From positions 434,001-498,000 of the forward strand of contig CAVSET010000001.1 in the NCBI GenBank assembly GCA_963727075.1: a DNA stretch of 64,000 bases, written 5' to 3'. Source of the DNA: Bog-756 sp963727075 (lineage in GTDB: Bacteria; Actinomycetota; Acidimicrobiia; Acidimicrobiales; RAAP-2). The translations under genes were made by a program, and so were the position numbers. Below are positions 43,160 to 50,986 of this stretch, one piece after another (positions within the stretch are counted from its first letter, which is position 1; every line of letters starts with the position of its first letter). The notes under the pieces were generated by a model, which did not search any database, was not told the origin of the DNA, and saw only the letters and a list, made by a program, of their open reading frames with translations.

Positions 43160-44479
43160 TCAGGCAGACGACTCGCCGCGGTCGGATTCGGTGAATGGTG
43201 TTCGCCGGAACACCTTCATGACGGCAGGCAACAACACGAGAGCTTCGCATGTTGCGGCAATCGCCCAGCCGACGCAAAGCCCGATCATCCCCCAGAGCAC
43301 TCCCCCAACCGCGGCGCCCACGGCCTCTGCCGAAGTCCCGAGTGCCATGATCCGCGACGCGTTTGCCAGCCGTCCCTGTGCTCGGCGGATCGCCACATAG
43401 TGGTCCTTGACCACATAGGACGGTCCGACCAGGATCAGGAGCCGCAGTGCGGTCGCACCGTTCTCAGAGTATGCGGGGCCGAATATGCGAAGAGCAATTG
43501 GAGCCACGAGTTGGACCACCACCACGATCGCGCCGCACAGGGCCAGTCCGAGTGGAAGCGTCCTCCGAACATGACGGTGGAGCAGCTCCTGGTCGCCGGC
43601 CTTCTCAGCGAACAGGGCGAGCGCCAGGAGATAAGGAATGATCAGCACAGAAGCGGAGAGCAGGAATGCGGCCGTAAAGTAGGCGACTTGCTGCGGGGCT
43701 ATGAGCAGCGCAGCGATCAGCGGGACGATGTACGAGATGGAGTTGATCGACAGATTGAGGATGTGGTGATTGAACGAGAGCAACCCGTAACGGCGCGTGA
43801 GTGCTATTCGATTTCTGAGGGTTCCTTCGCCGCCGTGCGTTGACCTGAGCCGAAGCATGGGGAAGCAGACCACTACCGATGCAGCGAGCGCCGACGCCCA
43901 GGCCAGGAGGAGACCGGCGCTCGTCTTCACGCCGGCGAATACGAGAAGGCCGACGCACACCGGCTTCAGCAATCCGCCGACGGTCCCTCGGGTGAGCTGG
44001 GCTGACCCGAGGTGCAGCCCGATTGCGGCATTGTCGAATGTGATTGTGGCCACCGTTGCCACAGTCCCGACGACGAACAAACCCGCAGTGACCGGATCCT
44101 GCCCGATGTCCGCCAGGCTCTTGCCGAGGAAGGGGGACAGCGCCATGGCAACGATCGAGAGGATCAAGACGACGAAGCAAGCGATGGCCAACCCAGTCGT
44201 GAACATTGCCCGGCGCGTCGAACCCTCCAGAGAGCTCAGTTCCGCAAGCAGAAGGATTGGGATCCCCAGGACCCCGACGGCCGCGAGGAAGGCGGCCAGG
44301 GATGCTGCTGCCGCTGCGAGTCCGACGTCTCGGGATGCAAACAATCGGGTCGCGAGAACCCAGTAGGCCAGGCCCAGCACCGCAGTAGCCCCTTGTTTGG
44401 CGACCAGGAACGCGAATGTTGTGAAGAGCCGCCTCCGTTCCGACCCTGGCTCCGCCTCGCCACTTGCGAAGTCACTCAT
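43160..44479 (-). CDS. Wzx-type polysaccharide flippase (MOP superfamily)
   Basis: 439 residues with about 12-14 membrane helices. N-terminal LFTTFAFLVAKQGATAVLGL and YWVLATRLFASRDVGLAAAA match the O-antigen/teichoic-acid flippase opening. VGPSYVVKDHYVAIRRAQGR is the usual later loop. It moves lipid-linked oligosaccharide across the membrane, and is the export step of the island. Divergent from the GNAT gene over a 741-bp gap. Confidence 0.88.
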   Translation of the reverse strand: MSDFASGEAEPGSERRRLFTTFAFLVAKQGATAVLGLAYWVLATRLFASRDVGLAAAAASLAAFLAAVGVLGIPILLLAELSSLEGSTRRAMFTTGLAIACFVVLILSIVAMALSPFLGKSLADIGQDPVTAGLFVVGTVATVATITFDNAAIGLHLGSAQLTRGTVGGLLKPVCVGLLVFAGVKTSAGLLLAWASALAASVVVCFPMLRLRSTHGGEGTLRNRIALTRRYGLLSFNHHILNLSINSISYIVPLIAALLIAPQQVAYFTAAFLLSASVLIIPYLLALALFAEKAGDQELLHRHVRRTLPLGLALCGAIVVVVQLVAPIALRIFGPAYSENGATALRLLILVGPSYVVKDHYVAIRRAQGRLANASRIMALGTSAEAVGAAVGGVLWGMIGLCVGWAIAATCEALVLLPAVMKVFRRTPFTESDRGESSA

Positions 44480-45220
44480 GTTCTAACCCTCACGGGTGCC
44501 CTGGTCGGCCAGAGCCTCTCCCGATGCAGAGTCCGACGGTGATATTGAGCAAGTTGAGATGCACCACCGCCTTGGGGGAGTCGGCACTTTCGGTCAGCGG
44601 CGGCGGCCTCGTCCCGTTGGAGCAGTTGCTACCGTCACTGCAAATCATCGCTCGCTCGCGGCTGAGGGAATCTCCGGAATCTGTTGCCAGGGTTGTGGAC
44701 CGAAGCGGTCGATGCGATGGATCTGGAATCTGGGGAACAGGCCCGTACTTTGGGTGGCGGTCATGAGATTCAAGGGACATCGGTGGCACAACTCGCGTCT
44801 TCCAAGTTCGGCGAAGGGCAGGAATCCCCGGTCTCCACGGGCTGATATTAGTACTCGGACCATTTGAACAGCAGACCGACAAAAGAGGACCGAGACGGTG
44901 GGCGCTCCCCACGAATCATGCGGAAGAGGGCTCCAGGCTCCCTCCGGGATCGCCCACCCACCGTCACGAACTGGAACGAGAAGGCGTTCCGTCTCGGACA
45001 CATTCGTGTTGCCGCGAGGCTCAGACAGCGGTCCGGACGACCCGGGTAGCAGGCGGGTGATCGGCAGCGCGCCGGCGGTCTTCTCCACCTTCGGGGCTCC
45101 CCTGCCGAGTCTTCGTTGCGGGTCGCCCGGCCCCGCAAGATGTGATCCTTACTCCCCGTACTGTGTGGGGGTGGGTGAACCGCATGATCCAGCTGTCGTC
45201 ACACTGCAAAGGATGTTCGT
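44480..45220. other. 741-bp divergent gap with nested inverted repeats, no recognised gene
   Basis: Lies between the flippase and the GNAT gene. CCGAGACGG (44890-44898) pairs with CCGTCTCGG (44989-44997). Inside, GACGGTG (44894-44900) can instead pair with CACCGTC (44959-44965), and GGAACG (44973-44978) with CGTTCC (44985-44990). A TACTGT hexamer at 45159-45164 may be the -10 of the GNAT gene with a leader of about 50 nt. The overlapping open frames are not protein-like. Confidence 0.45.
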
Positions 45221-46294
45221 GTGAAGGAACCGGTGCCCAGATTGCTGGCCGTCTCCCATCTCGAGGGTTGGGAGACACAGTGGGACGGATTGGTCGACCA
45301 GGCTCCGCTCCCCTCACCCTTCTTGCGGTCATGGTGGCTCACCGGTACCGCCAGCCCCCGATGCCGCTTCTTGCTGGCGGTGGATGGTGAACGACTCATG
45401 GGCGGCCTCGCCTTGGACGAACGAGGATGGCCGGGGCTCCAAATCCTCCACATGATGGGGAGCGGACACCTGTGCCCTGACCACATGGATCTGATTGCCG
45501 CCCCCGGCGAGGAGGACGTCACAATCAGCCTGCTCAGGAGCTGGTTCCGACGACCTGGAGGGCGTCTCGTGGACCTGACAGGAGTGTCCGGCCACTCTCG
45601 GGTGGTCGAAGCCCTGCCGATCCCTGCCCGCCGCGTACCATTTGCGGTCGCACCGTGGACCCCGCTGCCCGACGACGCAAAGGTCTACTTCGCTGGCCTC
45701 CCGTCTCAGCTCCGCCGGAACATCCGGCGAGCTTCTGCCCGGCTCACCGCTGAGGGCGCAACCCATAGGTCGCGTCGGGGACCGTCAGCCGTGGAATCTC
45801 TCAAGACGCTGCGAACCATGCACGAGGATCAGTGGGGGAATCGTTCTCGTTTTCTGTCAGAATTCGACCGGTTTGCTGCAGCCTGCCGGTTGGGAGCCGG
45901 GGCCGACGAGGTCGTGGTCCATGAGCTGGCCAATCACGAGACGGTCATCTCCACGGTCGTCAGCTTCGAGGTGGCCGGTCGCGTGAGCCTCTATCAGAGC
46001 GCCCGACTGACGGAGTCCCGCTGGCGCAACGCCATGTCCGTCCTACTCAATGCCGTCATTTCCGACGCTTGTGACCGCGGCTTCAGCGAGGTCGACTTTC
46101 TACGTGGGGAGGAACCGTACAAGGATGGGTTTGCGCCCAGGAGGAGAGAGCTGTTCAGGCTCCTCGCCGCCCGAGGTCCAGCCGGACGAGCAGCCCGGCG
46201 GGCGAAGACCGCAGCTTCCACAACCAGGCGAATGGCCGAGGACTCTGTCCGAGCCGGCCGCACGGCTCTTGGCCGCGTGAGACCGGAACGCTAG
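45221..46294 (+). CDS. GNAT-superfamily acyltransferase (CelD/BcsL-like)
   Basis: 357 residues from GTG 45221 (ribosome site AAAGGA). N-terminal half resembles the CelD-type segment (GWETQWDGLVDQAPLPSPFL, RSWWLTG); the C-terminal half is an Acetyltransf_6-like domain with LPSQLRRNIRRASARLTAEG, VSLYQSARLTESRWRNAMSV and FSEVDFLRGEEPYKDGFAPR. Members act in polysaccharide biosynthesis loci, probably acylating sugars. The basic C-terminus may bind membrane. Overlaps the convergent cupin gene by 4 nt. Confidence 0.85.
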   Translation: MKEPVPRLLAVSHLEGWETQWDGLVDQAPLPSPFLRSWWLTGTASPRCRFLLAVDGERLMGGLALDERGWPGLQILHMMGSGHLCPDHMDLIAAPGEEDVTISLLRSWFRRPGGRLVDLTGVSGHSRVVEALPIPARRVPFAVAPWTPLPDDAKVYFAGLPSQLRRNIRRASARLTAEGATHRSRRGPSAVESLKTLRTMHEDQWGNRSRFLSEFDRFAAACRLGAGADEVVVHELANHETVISTVVSFEVAGRVSLYQSARLTESRWRNAMSVLLNAVISDACDRGFSEVDFLRGEEPYKDGFAPRRRELFRLLAARGPAGRAARRAKTAASTTRRMAEDSVRAGRTALGRVRPER

Positions 46295-47208
46295 GTTGCG
46301 TTCGTCCTCTCAGCTCCGCCGTCGACTCCGTAGCGCGGTCTGGCCCGAGCGATCCCCGAGCGAAGTTGACCACCGATTCTCAACGCTCCGATGACGACAG
46401 TCTTGGCAGTGTCGGCGACCACCGACTTCCCGGGCGGTCGAGGATCCAGATGCAATCGGCGCAGACGGGAATTGAGGTCTTCGATTCTGCTGTCTCGCAG
46501 GGAGGCGGCGGTGAAATACGTCAACGTGATCGAGATCGAGACGGCCGGATCGTTGTGCACCCAATGTGGCACTAGGGGCGGTATGTACACCCCTGTTCCA
46601 GGTTCGAGGTCAAAACGCACCAGCTCCGGGGGCATGGACTCGATACGTCCGTGGGATCCATCGAAATACCGGTCGACCTCGTGTCGATGGGCCGCCTCGC
46701 TCTCGAAGCGGCCGATGGTCACCCGCTTGGACCCACTGACCTGCATGAGCAGGCTGTGTTCGATGTCGAAGTGAACCGGGGTGACGGAGCTCGGGGAGGA
46801 GGTCAGGATGAATGCGGCCCGCTGGCACATCCCCCCTTCCCGCTCGCGCATACCGAGCTCCAACTGGTCGAGCGCCGTGTCCATCATCTCGGCGTATGCT
46901 GGGTCGTTCTCGACATTGAGCAATGTGAGCCATGAGTTGTTGGTGCTCAGATTGCGAATGACGTCACCAGGTCGCTCCAATACCCCCTTCGGGGGTCCAC
47001 CCCGTGGAACGAGCAGAGCCTGGGCGGCAGTGTCGCAGACGACCGATTGGGGCAGTCGTTCGGCCAAGGCGGCAATCGACTCGAGTTCCATGCGGGGGTC
47101 CAGGCACAGGCCATGGGAAAATCCCGCCGGCCGTCTTGGGAACTCGCTGCCGAAGGAGATCTCTTCGAGAGCCGGGAGTAGCTGCCGGGCTGGACGTGTC
47201 ACCAACAC
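46291..47208 (-). CDS. Cupin/JmjC-like Fe(II) oxygenase domain protein
   Basis: 305 residues. Double-stranded beta-helix with the metal motif PVHFDIEHSLLMQVSGSKRV (HxD) and, further on, IPPLVPHWVHND (distal His). This HxD...H arrangement is that of cupin_8/JmjC Fe(II)/2-oxoglutarate hydroxylases. Substrate unknown; its place among glycan genes suggests modification of a sugar, lipid carrier or protein. Start is GTG 47208, or GTG 47202, which is better spaced from GGAGG. Confidence 0.8.
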   Translation of the reverse strand: MLVTRPARQLLPALEEISFGSEFPRRPAGFSHGLCLDPRMELESIAALAERLPQSVVCDTAAQALLVPRGGPPKGVLERPGDVIRNLSTNNSWLTLLNVENDPAYAEMMDTALDQLELGMREREGGMCQRAAFILTSSPSSVTPVHFDIEHSLLMQVSGSKRVTIGRFESEAAHRHEVDRYFDGSHGRIESMPPELVRFDLEPGTGVYIPPLVPHWVHNDPAVSISITLTYFTAASLRDSRIEDLNSRLRRLHLDPRPPGKSVVADTAKTVVIGALRIGGQLRSGIARARPRYGVDGGAERTNAT

Positions 47209-47372
47209 TCACCTCCGAGGTCCACTCCAGATAGTCCATTGAAAGCAGAAGGCGTCAAAAACGGACATTACCGCGACACGTTGGGCGACGCCGAGGCCGG
47301 CATTCCAGCTGATCCGGACGCCTTGGACGCTCCGTGGCCTGGGCAGTCTGGAGTGCCCTCGCCGCCGGCCTG

Positions 47373-47391
47373 GGCCCGGCCCGACCGGGCC
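47373..47391 (-). terminator. Second hairpin downstream of the GT4 gene
   Basis: GGCCCGG, loop CCCGA, CCGGGCC; perfect 7-bp stem. It follows the stronger hairpin at 47401-47436 in tandem on the minus strand. Confidence 0.5.
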
Positions 47392-47400
47392 GGCTGGTTT

Positions 47401-47436
47401 CCCTCGGTCCCGGTCCCCGGGAACCGTGACCGAGGG
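47401..47436 (-). terminator. Strong hairpin terminator after the polysaccharide deacetylase-GT4 pair
   Basis: CCCTCGGTC (47401-47409) pairs perfectly with GACCGAGGG (47428-47436); inside, CGGT pairs with ACCG after one mismatch. It begins 5 nt past the GT4 stop codon. The lack of a U-tract is usual for GC-rich actinobacteria. Confidence 0.75.
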
Positions 47437-47441
47437 AGCGC

Positions 47442-48590
47442 TCACGATCTGGCTTCGACGGCATGGTCGTAGACCCTCAAGACATCATTTGCGCAGTCGT
47501 CCCAGGTGCGGAACTCGCAGGCTGAGGCCTCGGGCTCCTCGGCCACCCTGGCGAGAACGGCCGCCAGTGCAGCCGGGTGGGCGTCGAGGGGCACTGTCGT
47601 GACGGTCCCAGCTTGGGCCAACTCCGTCAGTCCCGACGTCGCAGCCACGACGACCTTCCTTCCGAGGGCGAGGGCTTCCGTCAGGGCGACAGGGTGTGCC
47701 TCATACTCGCTGAGCAACGCGACCACATCGCTTGAGCGGATGAGAGTGCCCAGTCCCGTACGATCCGCTGAGTCGAAGGCCGTAAATGTCACGGCGTGCT
47801 CGACGCCGAGCCGAACGGCAAGACGGCGAAGCTGACCCTCATAGGCTCCTCGGCCAATCACGGCCAGGTGCGCGCTCGGTGTCACCGTGAGGAGGGCCGG
47901 CATCGCCGCGATGAGGCGGTGGTGCCCCTTGTAGCGCTCCAGGCGTCCGACTGAGCAGATGAGCGGTGAACCGGATATCCCGGACTCCCTGTCATCGAAC
48001 GGGAGGGGCTCGGCACCATTCCGGATCAGCCGAATTGTCGCCGGGTCCACCCCAAGGCGGCAGGCGAACAGATCGACTTCGTGCGCGCACACCGCGATGA
48101 GAGCCTGCGATCGGCGGAGAAGAGGTCGCAGGCTCCACCACTGAGCCCCGCGCAAGGCTGCACGCAGCCGATTGGAATGGCCTCCTGTGTGGAACGTGAC
48201 AACGGTCGCGATTCCGGCCCACTGAGCGGCGGCGAGCGCCATGGGGGGTACGAGAGTGTGCACACCCTGCACATGTACGAGGTCGTAGCCCCCCTGCGCC
48301 ACCTCACGGGCGAGCCCCGGGGATGCGTACAGGTCAGTCGAACGTGGTCTGGCGGGGAACCGGCGGACGGCGAGCTCGCCACGTTGCTCGACCGGGGGTA
48401 GTCGTCCGCTCACGTCAGTAGTGAGCACCGTGACGTCAACCCCCCGGCTCGCAATCCTTTGAGCCACCTCGCTCACATGAACCTCGGTGCCACCGAGTTG
48501 CGGCGGAAAGCGGGACGCCACCATCGCGACTCGCAGCGAGCCGGCCGGCCGACTGCTCGCTCGCGTTGACTCCGGATAGCCGGTCATCAT
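47442..48590 (-). CDS. GT4 family glycosyltransferase
   Basis: 382 residues from ATG 48590, 2 nt after the deacetylase stop; the frame is open up to 48716 but that part overlaps the upstream gene. GT-B fold: VAMVASRFPPQLGGTEVHVS (N-terminal nucleotide-side loop), DLVHVQGVHTLVPPMALAAA, ICSVGRLERYKGHHRLIAAM, and EYEAHPVALTEALALGRKVV (E-x7-E). It transfers a hexose, mannose or similar from an activated donor. In one transcription unit with the deacetylase. Confidence 0.9.
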   Translation of the reverse strand: MMTGYPESTRASSRPAGSLRVAMVASRFPPQLGGTEVHVSEVAQRIASRGVDVTVLTTDVSGRLPPVEQRGELAVRRFPARPRSTDLYASPGLAREVAQGGYDLVHVQGVHTLVPPMALAAAQWAGIATVVTFHTGGHSNRLRAALRGAQWWSLRPLLRRSQALIAVCAHEVDLFACRLGVDPATIRLIRNGAEPLPFDDRESGISGSPLICSVGRLERYKGHHRLIAAMPALLTVTPSAHLAVIGRGAYEGQLRRLAVRLGVEHAVTFTAFDSADRTGLGTLIRSSDVVALLSEYEAHPVALTEALALGRKVVVAATSGLTELAQAGTVTTVPLDAHPAALAAVLARVAEEPEASACEFRTWDDCANDVLRVYDHAVEARS

Positions 48591-48592
48591 GG

Positions 48593-49540
48593 CTACCCGA
48601 GTCTCCAGCGTTGCAGCTGCGCTCGAAAGCGCATTCGTCCCCAGTCCATCACGAGGCGTCGCGGGAGCCGGTATGGGTCGGTTGCCGGATCGGCGCTGCC
48701 CGGAAGAGTTGTACACGCCGACTCGAATCCAGCCAACCGCACGGCGTCGACGGTCTCGTCATCGAAATCCTCGCCGCGACCGAATGGATATGCGAAATGA
48801 CACACACTTCGGTCGAGGAGCTCTTCGAGCTGGTTCTTGGAAGCAGTGATGGTCTGCAGCTGCTCCTCGCCAGAACGATCCCGTAGTCGGACGTGATCGA
48901 CCGTGTGCGCGCCGATCGTGACCAGTTCGGTGGTGGCGAGCCGGAGGAGCTCGTCGCAAGTGAGAGGGAGAGCGTCAGGAGGAGCGGTCGAATTCACCGA
49001 CCACCGCTCTGAGGCGTCGTGAAGGGCGCACCCGATGTCCTGGACGGCGAGAGGCAGCAAGTGGCCGCGGACGGCGTTGAAGTCCGCCTGAAGATCCCCC
49101 GCCCCAACAGGGATCGTCTGTGTTCTCCCACCGGCCTCCACGGAGAACTCACCTGGTCCCTTCGGGCGGGCCCTGAGGAGTGCACCGAGACGATCCCACC
49201 AGAATCCGTTGGTATCGCCAAGCATGCCGCTTGTTACAAAGACGGTGATCGGTATGCCCTTTTCTTCGGCGATCGGCAGCGCAACAGTCAAATTGTCGCT
49301 GTATCCGTCATCGAAGGTCACCACCACTCTCGGCCGGCGCGAAGGCCTCGACAGGTCGGAAAGCGTCGAGGGTTCTCGCCACCGCGCGATCTCCTCAAGA
49401 TGTGCGGCAAAGTTCTTGGGGTGCACACAGAGATGGAATGGGTCCTCCACATCGCCCGCGATTCGGTGATAACAGAGGATCAGCGTTACGTCTCGCTGCG
49501 TTGCGATGCGCACCAAGGCATTGTGATGTGCTAGCTGCAT
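48593..49540 (-). CDS. Polysaccharide deacetylase (CE4 NodB domain)
   Basis: 315 residues. Motif 1 is VVVTFDDGYSDN; motif 2 is IGAHTVDHVRL (HxxxH); motif with FAYPFGRGEDFDDETV follows. NodB-type metal-dependent deacetylases remove N- or O-acetyl groups from polysaccharides such as PNAG, chitin or peptidoglycan. No clear signal peptide: the start MQLAHHNALVRIATQRDVTL is only mildly hydrophobic, so it may act in the cytoplasm on a lipid-linked intermediate. Confidence 0.9.
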   Translation of the reverse strand: MQLAHHNALVRIATQRDVTLILCYHRIAGDVEDPFHLCVHPKNFAAHLEEIARWREPSTLSDLSRPSRRPRVVVTFDDGYSDNLTVALPIAEEKGIPITVFVTSGMLGDTNGFWWDRLGALLRARPKGPGEFSVEAGGRTQTIPVGAGDLQADFNAVRGHLLPLAVQDIGCALHDASERWSVNSTAPPDALPLTCDELLRLATTELVTIGAHTVDHVRLRDRSGEEQLQTITASKNQLEELLDRSVCHFAYPFGRGEDFDDETVDAVRLAGFESACTTLPGSADPATDPYRLPRRLVMDWGRMRFRAQLQRWRLG

Positions 49541-49729
49541 CGCAATTCCTGACCAGCGTCGGCCCGGCCGACGAAAGGCGACCTAGGCAAGGATGGCCGG
49601 CGGCGCCGCGTCCCGAAGCGGCTCCGACCATCTCGGAATGTCAGGGCACATCCCTCAACCTCAGTGTGCGTCGCCACCTCCACACGGCCATGATCGCGCC
49701 TCGAAGGCCCTGGTGCCACACGGGTGGTG

Positions 49730-50722
49730 CTATCGCTCGGTAGAGCTCCGCCCTCGAGGTGATCCGACTGGACCCGCAGCCAATTCCGGACAGCCTTTGA
49801 AGGATGCCCACATTTTGGCGCAGAGTTGCTCGATCTTCGGGTTGAGCTCTCCTATCGAGTCTGCTCCTCGGCGCAATCTCACTCTGGGAACGGTTGAATG
49901 CACCGGGAGCGAGACCCCGATATGACTCGACAAGGACCGGACCACATCCTCAGGACGACTGCACACTTGTTCGTAGCGAAGAACTCGAATGCGCTCATCC
50001 TCGGAAAGGCGTTGATCAAAGTAAAGCTGGTTGCGAGTCCACCAGAAGAGGGCGGCCGCGTCGAGTGGCTCAAGTCCGTCTCGAAGGAGCTCTACCACCC
50101 GTTCCCGGGTCTCCTTTGTGGCACCTCTGCAGCGCCAGTTCAGAGCGTCGCCGGTGAGGAACGGCTCGAGATCGCGGTGGGCGTTTCCCAGGCCGAAACG
50201 GCGCAGGTTGGACTGCGACACGTCAAGGTAGTGGCGCAGCATCCAGATCGCGCGGGAACGTCCAGCCGTGTCAAGGAGCTCGGCGGCCCGGTAGCTCTCG
50301 ACGAGGGGCTTGACCGCGACCACCTCAAAAGGCAGAGCCCGAATACGCCGGAACACGATGCTGCCCTCTTGCCAGGTGGTCTCATCAGGGTCGTCACCGA
50401 CAAGACGGCGATCATGTTCCTCCATGATCAGAACCCGCCACGACCTGTCGAGAAGGGTCTGCTGCACCATTGTGGTGCCCGATCGCTGGCACCCGAAGAT
50501 GAAGACGACCGAGCGCCGGTCACGAGGCGCACGCACGACAGAACGCACCAGGAACTTGGTCTTCGACCGAATCCTCCGATTGATCAGCCGCTCATCGTCT
50601 CGTCTGTCAGAAGCCGCCAGCCAAGCTACGTGCGGTTCTTCGGTCGACAGTCCGGGCTGGCCTCCCCGTGACGTCCTGATAACCCTCGTGGCCGAGGCCT
50701 GAAAGCGCCGGATAAGCCCCAT
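49730..50722 (-). CDS. PAPS-dependent sulfotransferase
   Basis: 330 residues. The 5'-phosphosulfate loop is VFIFGCQRSGTTMVQQTLLD; the 3'-phosphate-binding segment is RSRAIWMLRHYLDVSQSNLRRF (Arg and the Ser of DVSQSNL), with VLRYEQVCSRPEDVVRSL near the C-terminus. It would transfer sulfate from PAPS to a glycan or glycolipid. No signal peptide. Lies 189 bp upstream of the polysaccharide deacetylase on the same strand. Confidence 0.85.
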   Translation of the reverse strand: MGLIRRFQASATRVIRTSRGGQPGLSTEEPHVAWLAASDRRDDERLINRRIRSKTKFLVRSVVRAPRDRRSVVFIFGCQRSGTTMVQQTLLDRSWRVLIMEEHDRRLVGDDPDETTWQEGSIVFRRIRALPFEVVAVKPLVESYRAAELLDTAGRSRAIWMLRHYLDVSQSNLRRFGLGNAHRDLEPFLTGDALNWRCRGATKETRERVVELLRDGLEPLDAAALFWWTRNQLYFDQRLSEDERIRVLRYEQVCSRPEDVVRSLSSHIGVSLPVHSTVPRVRLRRGADSIGELNPKIEQLCAKMWASFKGCPELAAGPVGSPRGRSSTER

Positions 50723-50986
50723 AACATCCTCGACATTAGATGATCGACACTGACAGTGAGCCTCTGAATGGGCAGGTTGCCTTCATCGCATCGTGAATCT
50801 CGGTCCATTGACGCGCCCAGACACGCAACCACGGTGACATTTGACTACTTGATCGGTCGAGCCCACGCCGTGGACAGACAGTCCGAAACCTGTGACCTGC
50901 CAAGTTGCAACGGCAGCCGATAGGGCAACGGCGACAAGGCGTGCGTCGAACACGGTCGTCGTCTCGGAGCGCCCCTGGGTGTCGAA

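Noticed and set aside
44645..45088. 147-codon open frame in the 741-bp gap
   Set aside because: No ribosome site, no recognisable family, atypical composition, and it overlaps other equally long frames.
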